Assembly: GCA_029239755.1 (NCBI GenBank)
Contig: JARBUI010000012.1
Span: 1 to 64,000 of the forward strand
Length of the DNA: 64,000 bases
From: Clostridia bacterium
GTDB lineage: Bacteria; Bacillota; Clostridia; Lachnospirales; Cellulosilyticaceae
Reading direction: 5' to 3'
The notes under the pieces are model-generated. The model ran no database searches and was not told where the DNA came from. It saw nothing but the letters and a program-made list of their open reading frames with translations. Positions 1 through 15,000 of this stretch are shown here, one piece after another. Position 1 is the first letter of the stretch, and every line of letters begins with the position of its first letter. The position numbers were made by a program, and so were the translations under genes.

Positions 1-3000
1 GATTTTGCTCTAGCTGTTAACTTTTCATGTGTAATAACGATATCTGTATCTTTAGGAATAGCTTCAATTGCAGTGTTAATAACTTCAATATTAAGTCCTG
101 CTTTTTTAACTTTAGCCTTTAACTTGCTTGCTCCCATAGCACTTGATCCCATTCCTGCATCACATGCTACAACGATTTTCTTTACATTTGTATTAACAAC
201 TGCTGCTGTTTTATTGCCTTTAAGTTCTGTCATTTTTTCTTTTGCACTGTCAAGTGTATCTTCTTCTGTTCCTTTTTTATCAATAAGTACAGATGCTACT
301 AAGAATGATGCAACTGTAGCTACAAGAACACCTGCAAGTACTGGTAATAAACCGCCTTTTGGTGCCATAGCCATTAATGCAAAGATACTTCCTGGTGATG
401 GTGCTGCAACAAGTCCTGCTCCAGTTATTACAAATGTAAGAACACCACTTGCTCCACCTGCTATAACTGCAAGAATTAACTTTGGCTGCATTAAAATATA
501 TGGGAAATAAATTTCATGGATACCACCTAGGAAGTGAATGATAATCGCTCCTGGTGCTGATTGTTTGATAGATCCTTTTGCAAATACCCAATAAGCAAGT
601 AAAATACCAAGTCCTGGTCCTGGGTTAGTTTCTAATAAGAAGAAAATACTTTTTCCTGCTGCTGTTGCTTGTTCAATTCCAAGTGGGCTAAGTACCCCAT
701 GGTTAATCGCGTTGTTTAAGAATAATATTTTTGCTGGTTCAATAAAGATTGAAGCGATTGGTAATAAACCTGCACTTACAATGCCTTGTACGCCTGCACC
801 TAAACCTGTGCTTAATGCTTCTACAACTGGTCCTATACCTAAGTAAGCTGCCAGTGTTAAAGCTGCTCCAATAATACCTGCTGAAAAGTTATTAACTAAC
901 ATTTCAAAACCTGCTGGAATCTTACCATCTACAAGTTCATCAAATTTCTTAATAACATACCCTGATAATGGTCCCATTATCATAGCTCCAATGAACATAG
1001 GTATACTTGTTCCAACAATAACACCCATTGTTCCTATAGCTCCAAGTACGCCCCCTCTGACACCTGCTACCATTTTACCGCCTGTGTAACCGATAAGTAA
1101 TGGTAATAAGTAAGTAATCATAGGACCAACAAGTGCAGATAATTTTTCACTTGGTGCCCAGCCTGTTGGGATAAAGAGTGCAGTTATAAGCCCCCATGCT
1201 ATAAATGCTCCGATATTTGGCATAACCATACCGCTTAAAAATCTTCCGAACTTTTGAATCCCACCGAAATACTTAGAGTTATCTTGTAATCATTACTTTA
1301 TTTTGTATAAAATCATCTAAAATAGTACTTACACCCATATAAATATCTTCCTGACTTCCTTGCTTTAAGGTCATAGAAAAATCACTAGTAATAATTTTTC
1401 TTGTGATCTCACTTAGGATTTCCAGTGCATTATTTATAATATCTAGTGGAGCCACCATTACAATAACGGTGTTAATTTCCAGCAGTTCACCTCTGGCATT
1501 TTTAATCATAAGGGATCCCTTCGTTCTAACAACCATGACGTAAAGTTCACTTACGACATCAGCCCTGCAGTGAAGCAGCATCATACCCTTTTTGCCGAGA
1601 ATTGTAGAATGAGGTCGCTGTATATCTTTAGATTCTTTAACTTTTCCCTAAAATGTATGGTTTTAATTTTTTTATCTGCCATATCTTCAGGCAAAATATT
1701 TTCTAAAGCCTCTTTTATTTTACGTTTATCTTTATCCCCCAGAATGGTATTCACTATAATTGTGGGTAAAGTAGAATAAGGTATTGGTACCGTTGTAATA
1801 ATGAAATCAACATCTTCCGCTTCAAGTTTAAATACATCCATGTCAATTGTTGAAACAACATCGACGATACGAATGCTTGGAAACTCCCTTTCAATTTCCG
1901 TTACGAGTAATTGAGAAGCTCCAATGCCGTTTGTACAAGCTACAACAGCCCGATACACCTTGCGAATATTACGTTTTTCACTTTTAATAGCTGCTCCAAT
2001 ATGTGTCGCTAAATAAGCTATTTCATCTTCCGGAACACTAACATGCTCTTTCTCTTCAATAATAAGGGCACATTTTCGTGTAGCTTCAAAGAGTTTAGGG
2101 TACATTTGCTTAATATCTTCTAACAAAGGATTCATGATATCTAGTCGCATTTTCATTCTATAAAGTGCTGGCCTTAAGTGTCTCACAAGACCAATAAGTA
2201 GTTTTTCATTATCTTCAAGGTAAATTCCAGTTTCTTTCTCTGCAATATAGATGATTTCTCTAGCGAGTTTAATCGTTTTATAATCCTCAGTCATGGAAAT
2301 TTTATGATTACTAGATGTTTCCCTTAGTTTAGCCCCCCTTATATGGATAGCAAGATAATAAAGTTCTCTCTCAGGTATTTCATTTATAAATAGTGCTGTT
2401 TGTGAGCTGAACCATTCTTTGACTAAAGCAAGAATTCTTTCATTTTTAAGCTTTAGTTCTGAATCATCAGCTTCAGATATATAGACTCCCTGCTGACACC
2501 GCAGCACAGTAACACTAAATCTAATAATTAAAGATACCAAAGAATTATCTGCTATTTGATAGCCCATCTTATCTTCAATATAAGCTAGAAGCTTTTTCCC
2601 TAGCTGAATATTGCCTACATCCATAAAATCCAGTATCACTTGATTAATTTTATGTTGAATTAAACTAAGATTAACAGGACTTTTTTCCTTATTGATAATC
2701 AGGTTAATAAGGTCTGCTTCATGAAATTGCTCATATATAAGAGAAATAATAGCACTTCTGACAGACATCTCACTTCCTTCAATATAAATACCCAGGCCTG
2801 GCTTTCTAGTAATAACTAAATTATACTTTTCAAGCCATACCTCAAGCTTATCTAAGTCTGCACTGATCGTTCCTTCAGTTACATCAAATAGCCTCGTTAA
2901 AGTATATAATTTGGTTAACTCAAACTTCTTAAGCAGTTCTGCTTTAAGCATAACCAGTCTCTGCTCAGGTGAGTAAATGAGGTCTGCTTTTTCTTCTAAA

Positions 3001-6000
3001 AGAGAATTTTTTAATTTTTCTCTCTCAGAATCTTCTAAGTGGACTCTAATTCCTGTACCCTTTTTTTTCTCCAAAAATATTCCTTTTTCACTTAACCAGC
3101 TTTCTACTAATATAAGTTCACGAATCACAGTTCTTGAACTAATATTGGTTTTCTCAGCTATAAACTGAACGGTTATATAATTGGTTTCTTCTAACAAAAG
3201 GTATATTATTCTTTTGATTCTTGAAGTTAACTTCATTTTCAACAACCTCGCTTTGTTGAACAACTGTTGTAATTAAAGTATAGGGCTGTTCCCCCCCTAT
3301 AGTAAAGACAAAGAAAAAGAGTTATGGCAATTTCTATAAGTGACACAATTGCAAATCCCATAAACAAAGGGTTAGAGCCTAGTTTACCCATTATTATGTA
3401 CAGCTAATTCTTTATTCATCCTAATTCTGCAGCACACTATAACTGTTTTAAATAGTAGATAAAGGTCTCAAGAATTGTATTTTCTTAACACGATCTGTAA
3501 AAATATCTTCCTAAAAAACAAAAGAAAAGTAGTAAGTCTTTTCAGAATATACTTATATTATATAGACTGCATCATAAAAGTAAATACAATCAAAAAAAGA
3601 ATAAAAAGCAAGTCCCCCAAAAACATTTCCGCATGTTAATGGGGGACTTTTCTTATCGTATAAGTTACTTTAACTCTTTGAGCTTCTGTTCAAAAGCTTC
3701 AATATCTTTTTTGCCTTCTAATACGCCAATTTCTACATCGAATGCCATTTTTTCAAAAGGACCTAAAGTCTTTAAAGTGCCATTTTTCCTTTCTGCATCT
3801 CGGCCTTCTAGATAATGGTTTCCTGGTTCTAATCCAAGGGCATAGTCACCCGAAGCCATTGACTTCCATTCAACCAAGATAGGTAACTGCTTTACATTGT
3901 ATTTAACATAGACACCTAAACCTAGTTCATCATTGATAAGTGCAGCATAGGTATCACCATTGTCATCTGATTCACTTTCTATATAAAATACATGCTCGTT
4001 AAATTGATCTATAGGTTCGCTCATCTTTTCAAAATCTATTATATTTTGCTTTGCTATTTCTGTTCTAGGCAGGATCTTATTTTTAGGAACAACTACCCTT
4101 GATTTTTCATCTAAGAGTGGATACCCGAAGTTAAAATGATATAAAAGCATAACTGGCTGCTCTTCTTGTCCCTGATTTTCAACAATATCATGTATTTCAA
4201 CAGATTTTGATCCAAGCTTAGTCATAATTTCTCTTTTTAAAACTAAGTTTTCTTTAAAGTGAGCTGCTTCACGCATTTCTCCAGTAAGTTTCATAATATA
4301 GTCTTCATCCTGCCACTCCGACACAATACTGACTTTTTCAGCAGGTGTATGAGAGATTCTTCCATGAAGGCTATGGGCTTCATCCCCGTCTTTACACGGA
4401 ACACCAATATTTGATAAACCACAGGTGTAGAGCATACCTCCTTGAAAATATCTAAGAAACTCCCCTTCGGCAGGATTAAAGTATTCTGGTGCGACAAGTC
4501 CAGGCTTTGATAAAAAGCTGAGATTAATCCCTTTGTATTTCATGTTAAGAAGATCAAGGCACTTACTTTCAAGAACTGTAAAATCTAATCCTCCTCCGTT
4601 TGAAACATCAAAAGCTTTAATCCCTTTAGCCCTTCCCTCACTCATTTCAAAAGGTTTTATAGATGCAACCTGCTCTATATTCCCAATCTTTTTTAACAAT
4701 TCCTTTTTTGAAATCTCTTTATTATATAATTGTGCCATGACTTGTTATACCTCCCATAATATGATTTTTATAGACTATGTTTCATATTGAATAAGACTTT
4801 GAGCTTCCTGAATGTTTTTAAAAAATCTAATTTGAGTAAGTGCAAAAAGAGCCGCGCCGTAGCTGGCTTCTTCTTTATAAACCGGAATGTGTAAAGGCAT
4901 ACCAAAAACTTCTGAAATCATTTGCTGAAGAACCCTATTCATGCGCAGAGCATTGCCTGATCCAATCATCATTTTAGGTACTATAGCCTGTTCAAGTTTC
5001 ATCATTTGATATAAATCATTAAGTTCTTGTACCATTCCTTGAAGTACTCCAACTGTAAAGTGCCCCGGCGTGAAATTGTCAGTACCCAAATTACTGATCT
5101 TTCCTCTAAGTGAAGGATTCTCCCTAGTGCCGCAAAACTGAGTTGAAATCTTTAGTGGATTATGAATCTTAGAAAAATCCCCAGCCAGACTCTCCATCAG
5201 GTTATAGAGCTTCGGTGATTCTTTACCAGATGCTCTTTCTGCAATTTCTCTAAAAAAACTTTCAAGAAGTGCATAAGCTCTTCCGCCGCATAAAGGTGAA
5301 CCAACTAAAATGAAGCCATCCTCTATAAGAGGTCTTATTTCAACTTTTGAGTTTTTATTAAAAGTATGGGTAAATACTGAAATTTGGCTTGATGTTCCAA
5401 TGTTAATCAGTAAGCACTCTTCATTATTTCTTACTGACCCTATAAAGCTCGCCTGGTTATCCCCAATTGCTGCAGCTACAGGGACTTCTAGGGAGGTGAC
5501 CCCGAGCAACTCTCCTGCATTTGAAACATTTGGGAAAATGGCTTCATCCATCTTGGCTTTCTTAATCGCTTCCTTATCAAAGCAATTGCTCTCAACATGG
5601 TATAGTCCAATACTGGCAGCATTCGATGGATGGCTGAGCGGCTGCAGGGTATTTGTAAGCTTCATGCCCACATAATCCATAATAGTGCAGAAATATTTTG
5701 CTGAAACTGGAACCAGATGATTGATGGTATTATAAAAGTGTGTCACTGCCCCAAATCCTGTAGCTAGCTTATAGCCCGTTACTTTTGACAGGTATTCTGC
5801 ATAGCTAAGGCCATCTTTATAGAGAATATCCCCTCTTCCATCCTGCCAGCTTATAAGCGGACTAACTGCATTTCCTTGTTCATCGATATAGACAATACCA
5901 TGCATTTGACCTGTTACACCAATACATGCAATGGGTGCATGCTTTTTAGTTAACTGATCTATCATCTTTTCCGCCTGCCTGCTGATAAGTGATGCATCCT

Positions 6001-9000
6001 GCAGTTTCTCCCACAAATGTACACTCTCAATGCCAGCACCATTTTGCTCTGTCATCGTTTCTAAAATTTCACCTGTCATCGCATCTAATACAATAGCACA
6101 AATTGTTGTTGTTCCAATATCTAATCCAATTGCACGGACATGACTCATGCTTTTACCTCCCTATAAGTTTTCCTTTTACGGCATAAATAGATGCCTTCCA
6201 TTTTCTCGGATGTTTATTTTGGTGTAAAATGCACGTATACACCTTTTCAGCGAGTTCTTGAAATGATTGGCTATATACACTTAAAGAAAGTTCTTCTGCT
6301 TCTTTAAAATCATCAATAGATACTACGAGTGTATTCTCAATATGATGAGCTAAAAATGCTTTTTTTAAAGAGACCCCAAGTTCTCCGTCAGCACATATGA
6401 TCCCATCTGACAGGGATTCTTCATTTTTGAGCTCACTTACAAACTTATCCATATAGGCTGCAAGACAGGCTTTTTCTTTCCATGGTACCTGAAATAACGA
6501 ATCCTTCTTTGTGCTTAGTTCATTAAAAGCCATTTGACGCTCTTTAACACTGGTTAGGCTGAGATTGTCCCAGCCAACATAAGAGATAGACTGAACTCCC
6601 TTTTCACCTAAAAATTTGTAAAGTGATCTCACAGCATCTTTATTATCCAGTAAAACACAATCTGCATAAGGAGACGGTACGCTGATATCGAAAAATACAA
6701 TATTCATCCCCAACCCCCGAAGTCTTCTTATATATTCACTATCGAGCTTTAAGTCTTCCAGCCATACTACAACATTACGAATATTTTTTTGAAAAAGTTT
6801 AAAAAGACTATCCTCAACTTTTTCATAGCGGGGATTTTGCATAAAAAGAACAAGCGAACCATTCTTGTCAGCATTTTGTTGAAAATAATCAATAAATGCA
6901 GCAAAGAAAGGTTTTTGAGCAGGAGCAAGAAGTGCAATGATATCCATTGTCCCTTTATACCCTGTCTGCCTAAGCCTTATTTGCGTACCGCTGCCCTGTA
7001 CCCTTTCAACAATACCGTCTTTCTCCAATAACTCTAAAGCCTTTCGAACTGTTACACGACTGACATTAAGTGTTTCTGCAAGTACCCGCTCCGGCGGAAT
7101 ATTTTCTCCATCCTTATATATGCCTTTGTAAATCATCTCACATAGCCTGTTTTTTAAAGCGAGATAAAGACTATCCTTTTGCATATTCATTCCTTCCTAT
7201 AGATCTGTAGATTTCAAATCAAGCCTTTTTATAATATCTTGTTGAATTTCTGGAGATAAGTCAAGGAAATTTACAAAAGTACCATGAATACGCATAATAT
7301 AAACACCGCTTGGAGCATACTTCTTTGGATTTTCAAGAACCTTAATAAGCATTTCAGGTGTAGTGACATTAACATAAAGATAGAATGGTGCTGTATTCTT
7401 GTTCTTCTCGTTAAAAAAGAGGGGGTTTATTACTTTATTTCGGAATTCTATTCCTTTGCCCTCAAAACTTTTCTCTAAAAAGTGATTTGGATCTATACCA
7501 AAATGAGAAGCATAGCCACCATTCATCTTTTCAAATGGCAATTGCATAGCTGAAAGAATCCTAAATCCCATCCCTGATTGTGCTTCGCCATATAATGGGT
7601 CAATACCATATCCCAGCATTTCTCTTGACTTTCTGCCATCCGGCGTTGCCCCTACCCAGTATCCATAAAGCAGGTGAGTAGAAGGTGTGCTCCAATCTGC
7701 CCTAAAGCTGTTGCCAAGATAATTTTTCTTTTCTTTAATCATATCACTTACTTTTATCACGATGTCCCGTGCTTCCCTATCAACACTTTCTACATTATTT
7801 CCATACTTAGGACAGCCTTGTAAATATTGATAAAGTTCTTCATCCTGTTCAAAATTGGTTCGGAGCGCATGCAGCAGCCTATCAGCATCTGAAGGTCGTT
7901 CCTTTAGAAGCTGACAGATAGCCGCAAAAGAATCTGCTACAACTGAAAGTCCATGAATAAGAGAGCCGCTTGCATTATATTTTGTTCCCTGTGATACTGG
8001 ATCCCTAAGGTCCACCCCTGAATCAATCCCTCCCATAAAAGCAGATAGGAATGGAACTGGCAAGAGAGAAATAGCCCTAGAAGCATCGTTCGCAGCATCA
8101 GTCATCTTGTTCACAAAATGCTCTAAGTGTTTATAAAAAGCTTCCTTAATATTTGTAAGTATCTCATACGCATTACTCGGGTTCACGCCTAATTCCTCAT
8201 AACTTAGTCCAATCTTTTTACCCGTAATGGATGAGATTCCTCCATGGAGCGTAAGCTCAAGTATTTTAGCTAAATTAAGCCAGCTATTTGTTGTATTCCC
8301 ATTATCCTTACCACGGATAAGCGGTTCCTGACAGCCTGCAATTGCATAATTTTCAAGATCAGCTTGTTCAATTCCAGATTGCTCAAGTACATTAAAGACA
8401 GCATCATCATTAAAAAGTGATGGGGTAAGTGACCCTGGTGTAAAGAAAAATTTACCTAAAGCTCTGTATAATGTATCTGGTGTCTTTTTGTGAAGTTTAA
8501 CAGATAAAATAGGCTGCGGCAGATTTAATTCGTAATAGGCATCAAGTAGGGCATAGGTAGATTCATTGGTAAGATCTCCTCCTCTCATTGATTTCCCGCC
8601 TACCATAATATTTTGTGAAATAGCCCAGCTTCTGTCTCCTACATTGAAGAACACTAAGAAGTGTTTAAAAAGCGCTGAACTCATTACCCTATTTAGATGT
8701 TCCGCCATGCGGTATGGTTCAAAAATACGGTCTGCATTTCCCACAGAAAAAGCAAACGGATTTGGAGCCTGTTCGAGGCACATGACTTCCCATAAGAGCA
8801 TAAAGGACTGAATGGCTTCATATTGATTACGAGCCCCTTTGTAAGGCACTCTCATCAGCGTTTCTTCTATAAGTATCAAGGCTATTTTTTGTTTATCAGT
8901 TGCTGTACTTTGCATATCCCTTGCACATTTTGCATAACGTTCAGCAAGCAAAAGAACCGCATCAAGTGTCATGCTCATCGCTTCATAATAATCTCTTTTA

Positions 9001-12000
9001 TGATGATCTATGACGCTGCTTACTCTGGCATCAATGCGTTTTTTAACGCCTTCTATTCCCTGTGACAATACTGTTTCGAAATCTGGAATAAGATGGCCTG
9101 TAACCTGCTCTATAAAAAAGATAGCTTCTGATGTACTCTCTTCAACCTTTTCATAAACTTCCTTCAATTTTTTCACATACATTGTCTCTTGTGTATAGCT
9201 TCGAAGTCCTTCAATGCGTTCCTTAGTAATTACTTCATTTGCTTCGATATCGTTAAATACGCCTGTTGGATCGCAATATCCAGTAAAAGAATCCACTTTA
9301 AAGGTAGGATTAATAAGAGCATAGGACCTTGCAAATGAATCCCTTTGTGTTCCAGCAAAAATAGCATGTTTGCTAATACTGATTGGCATTTGACTCACGA
9401 TTTCTTTTAGCGTACTGGCAGCTTTTACTGCTGGAGACAATTCACCATATTTCACATCACATTTACGTGCTATTTCCTTAGCTATAAACCACCCGTCTAA
9501 ACGCTTCATACTTCTCTCTTCTTCAAAAAGACGTACTGCCATTTCATGTAATTCCTCTTTAGTATAAAGTACATCAATACTCATATCTTTTCCCCCTTTT
9601 ATGTGTGAATAACTGAAAGATTGCTTTCACTAAATAGCTCTTCATAAAACATAATTGTCTTGGTATCTACATAGGCATCGTGCATCCTATAGGCCATGCC
9701 GCATTGTTCCCATTTAGCCATGCCATATTCATGATAAGGCAGAAACTCAAAAGAAGCATGGGACGTATCATATTGTTTAAAAAAAGCTGCGAAATGCTTT
9801 GCATCTTCTTTTGCATCATTGAATCCTTTTATTAAAGGAATACGAATGAGTACATTAGGGTGGTCACCTAATGCCTGCATGAGGTTTGTTCTAATGACGG
9901 CATTACCGATCCCTGTTTTTGATTCATGTATCTCACTGTCATAATGTTTGAAGTCCATAATCAGTAAGTCAATTAAGGGAAAAAGAGTCCCAAGCTTTGG
10001 ATGCGATCCATTCGTTTCAATAGCCGTGTGAATGTCTGCTTCTTTTAGCCCCTTTAATAAAGCACATACAGCTTCAAACTGAAGGGTTGCCTCTCCTCCG
10101 CTTAGGGTTACGCCTCCGCCATCATAAAACAGCGCAGAGCTTCTCCTGGCTTCATCCACTAGTTCATCTATCTCATAGGTTTGATACGACAAACGTATGC
10201 CTTTTGTCTTATGTAAGCTGATACATTCCCGCAAATGACAACCATTGCATATTTCTCTATCTATAGCTTTTTGGCGTATGGCTCCTCTTGGGCATATATC
10301 ATCTATAAGATGCTGCGTCTTAACTAGGAGACATCCCTCATGTGCCATTCCCTCTGGATTAGCGCACCACGGGCAGGACATATTACAGCCTTGCAGGTGA
10401 TAGACAAGACGATTACCTGGTCCATCCTGAGAATAGTTAAATCCTTTTTGAAAAACTTTTATTTTCATAATCGCTCCTTTCCTCCTTACTGCATCTATAT
10501 TGGTATTATATTATAATACCAATATAGATATCAAGCTCATTTTTCAATAATTTTTTTAAATCCTAAGCGAGCGAATTTAATAGGGCATTAAATGAACAGT
10601 TCATTTAACGCCCTATAGTGCAGGTTATTCAATTATGATTTTTATATCGTTTCCCCTTTAATCTTTAGCCACAGCCAGTAGGCACTGTTTGCTAAAATAA
10701 TCCCTATGCCAAAGTATGCAGCAATTTGTACCAAGGCGTACTGCCTGTCATAAACTGTTCTATGCTTAATAAGGATCCCAAGCAGCGCCCAGGCAATCAC
10801 AAGGGCATAAACTGGATCATTATATTTCCATATAAAAATAAGAGCAAGCCCCATAGCCGCCATCATCACAATAACTGTCCAAAGCTCTTCTGAAAGTCCA
10901 AACCCATTCCATCCTATGGACACTAAAAAAGCGGTGATATTAGCTGCCGTAGCAATTGTAATCCACCCAAGGTACACGCTAAAGGGTAATTTCAAAAATA
11001 TGTACTCGGCTGCAGTAAGCTCTGAAGGAATACTAAAATAAATCTTAATCAGTAATATGAGTAAAACAAGCATCACTAAGACCGAAATAAAAATATAGTC
11101 ATAATGCCAAGCAAAAAGCCATGCACTGTTTGCAAAACATGTTCCTACAAAAAGCCATCCTATTGGTACAAGCCCAAGTTCCTCAGCTTTCTTTGGTCTA
11201 TTCAGCTGCCAAACGCTATAAATAACAAATAGTAATAAGAGCGTATAAATAACGCCCCATATAGCAAATGTAATCCCTGCAGGCACAAAAAGATTTGGAT
11301 ATCTTTCAGAGGCCTCCTGGGTTGTAACTCCATTTAATGGCAAGAGCGATGCTAATGCATTCACTGCAATCATCAAAACATAAGCCAATATCATCGCTAG
11401 CTGTAAAACTAAATTTTTAGACTTCTTGTTCATAAGACTACTCCTTTTCCTAATCGCTTTTTCAAATTGACTTATTCACAAAAATATTTCATACTGCTCT
11501 TTTTAAGTTCTTTTGTACTGTATAATATTTCATAGTGGTCAAGGTGTGTTAAGTCTGCAATTTGTTTAATAAGGGCCCCGCAGGTTTCAAAATGAGTAGA
11601 ATGAATCATAGTATAAATATTATAGGGCCACTCAGGCAAAGACTGCCTCTCGTAGCAATGACTTACTTCACGAAAGGAAATCATAAGCTCTGTGACCTCC
11701 GCGACTCTCTGCTGGGGTACTTTCCATACCACCATAGCATTAGCCTCAAATCCAGCTGTTCGATGATGTAAAATAGCTCCTATTCTGCGCAGCATTTTTT
11801 GTTCTTTAAAGCTACTCATTTTATCTAAAAACTCTTGTTCAGAAATGCCGAGCTCCGCTGCCATATGTTTATAGGGCTCTTTAACTAAGGGCAAGTCTTC
11901 CTGAAGTCTTCGAATGATAGCTTTTTCTAGTTCAGTCATAGTCTAAACTCCCTCTACATTAAAATTTACATTAATTTTAAAGGTTTTACTGGCATCTAAA

Positions 12001-15000
12001 ACCATCATGTCCCTATTCCCGCACTTCTCTTTGATTTCATTAACCCTATGTTCTAAATCTTCATTAGAAGGAGCTATTAAAGTAAACCACATGTTATAAT
12101 GATGGTTTCTTAAATAATTATGCGTTACTCCAGGGTAGCTGTTAACCAGTTTTGCTGTTTCTTCAATCTCCCCTTTATCAACATGCATCGCACATAGTCT
12201 GCTGGTATACCCTAAGCTTCTAGAATCAAAAATGCCTCCCAGCCTTCTGATATAGCCTGTTTCTTTAAGTTGTTTAATAAGATTAATGACCTCTTCTTCC
12301 GTCATTTGAAGTTCCCTCGCAATAGCTAAATAGGGCCTTGTTTCAATTGGAAAATCTGCTTGAATTTTATTAAGCAGCTCTATAGCTTTAGATTCCATTA
12401 CTTATTTCCCTCCATCAAAGAGACATAATGTTTCCGGGCCCATATAGTCACCTTCATTATAAAAAGCAGCTCTAGCCCGGCATCCTCCGCATAAACGCTT
12501 ATAAATGCAGGTGCCGCATTTACCTTTATAGTCCATAGTACGCAGCTCCTGAAGGACACTATTGGTCCTCCAAATTTCACTAAAAGGAGTACGTCTCACA
12601 TTATCAATTGGCTTATCAAGATAAGCACACGGCTGAACATCTCCTTTAGGATTAATAATGCAATAGCTGATCCCAGCTAAGCATCCTTTTGAGAATCTAA
12701 AAGAAACCCCTTGCTCTTTTGCAATTCTCATAAACTGAGGTGCACAAGTAGGCTTTACTTCTATATTTACGTATTTCTGTTTTTGAACAATATCTGTTAA
12801 AAGTGTTTCATATTGCTCGGCACTAAGAAATTCTTCCTTGATATTAGCAGCACGGCCGGTAGGTACTAAGAAAAAGATATGATGAGCTGCCGCCCCAATC
12901 TTCTCAGCAAAATCAGTTATTTCTAATACTTCATGATAATTCCAATCCATCACTGTCGTATGTATTTGAAACCCAAGGCCAGCTTGTTTGCAATATTCCA
13001 TGCCACGCACTGCCCACTCCCAAGCATTTTTCATCCCTCTAAATTGATTGTGTTTATCAGGGTTCATACTGTCTAGACTAATGCCTATGCCCATAGCCCC
13101 TGCTTCTTTAAGCTTATAGGCTGTTTCCTTGGTTATTAAGGTGCCATTGCTGCCAAGAACTGGTCTTAGTTTATGCGCTGCCGCATACTGTATCAGCTCA
13201 AAAATGTCAGATCTCATCAGAGGCTCTCCGCCGGAAAATATCATAATCTTAAAACCAGCTTCAGCAATTTGTCCGATAAGGGCTTTAGCTTCCTTGGTAT
13301 TTAACTCTTCTGGATGGGCCTCTTTAGCATCTCTGTAGCAATGTCTGCAGCTCATATTACACTGATTAGTTGTGTTCCAAGATATAATCATATAACATCA
13401 CCTCTTATTTCTTCATCTGTTAAATAACATGCAGGGTCGGATGCCCAAAAGTCTCCTGTAACTGCTTCCGCTCTTACTCTTAGGTTCCCATTGCAGATGT
13501 TAAGCCACTTACACTGACTGCACCTGCCTTTTAGTAAAGTTTTTCTGCTTCTTAGGTCTATAGCGAGAGAATTATCAGGATTTCTCCATATCTCACTGAA
13601 CTTTCTTTCTCTTATATTCCCAAAAGTGTGGTTTTGTGTAAACTGATCAGGGTGTACGTTTCCCTTAAAATCAATATTTGCAAATGCCATTCCTGACCTA
13701 TTGCCGCCGTTCATATGTAATAACTTCAAAATTGCCTCAGCCCGCTTCGGATCATTCTTTTTTACCTGAAGATATAAGTAGGCTGCATCCGCATGATTAT
13801 CCACTGTTAATATTTCTACACTTTTTCCAAACTCAACTGCTTTTTTCATAATGAGGTCGACTGCTGCCCTTTTTTCTTCATAAGAAATATCCTCTTCTAT
13901 CATACTATTTCCTCTTCCAGAGTAAGCTAAATGATAAAAACACACTCTAGGGATATGCTCTTCTTTTATAAAATAAAAAATATCCTCTAACTGGTCATAG
14001 TTATTGCGGTTAATTGTAAATCTAAGCCCTACTTTTTGCCCAATATCAAGGCAATGCCTTATTCCGGCTGCTGCTTTATTGAAACTGCCAGTTACACCCC
14101 TAAATACATCATTTTTAGCCCCTAATCCATCTAGACTAATCCCTACGTAGCTCACCCCGTATTGTTTTAAGTCCCTTGCTGCTTCTTTATCTATTAACGT
14201 GCCGTTAGTTGAAATGGTACTGCGTATACCATTTTTCTGCGTATATTCTAGCAGTTCAAATAGATCCTTACGCAGCAAGGGCTCTCCTCCTGAAATAAGC
14301 AGCACGGGAACTTTAAAGCTGCTTAAATCATCAATAAGTACTTTTGCTTCCCTTGTATTTAATTCTTCTGGAAATGAACAATGCCTCGAATCAGCATAAC
14401 AATGCTTACACTTTAAATTACACGTATTCGTACAGTTCCATGCCACTACAGGTCCCTTATCTTTACTTACGCCATGCTTTTCATCTTTAGCTCCGTGAAC
14501 ATAACGCAGACTATCTCCAAAGTTCTCACTACCACATAACAGTTTTGTTATTCCAATCATTATAGTGTCCTTCCTGATATATTTGTTCTTATTATAAGAT
14601 AATCTTATACATAAGTCTAATAAACCTCTCTATAATCATATGTATTTATCCCACCCAACCATTCATACTGATAGGATATAAATTAAAAAGGTGTAATTTA
14701 TTATGTACATAATAAATTACACCTTTTATTAGACTGCCTCCGCCTTTAAGAAATCGTAGGCTGTTTCTATATCTGCTATCTGTCTTTTTTGAATCTCGCT
14801 TAACTCTATCAGTCTCCTTAAAACACAAACCGCTGTATTGACAGCGTAACGTATATCCTTATCTATACTATGCTTCTCATTATTATATAAAGCTAAACGC
14901 CTATTTATCATATCACTTATTTGTTTACCATCTGCCTGATCAGTTACTTCAATATCTTTTATCATACATTTTTTAATAAAACTTAGTTCTAAAAAATGTT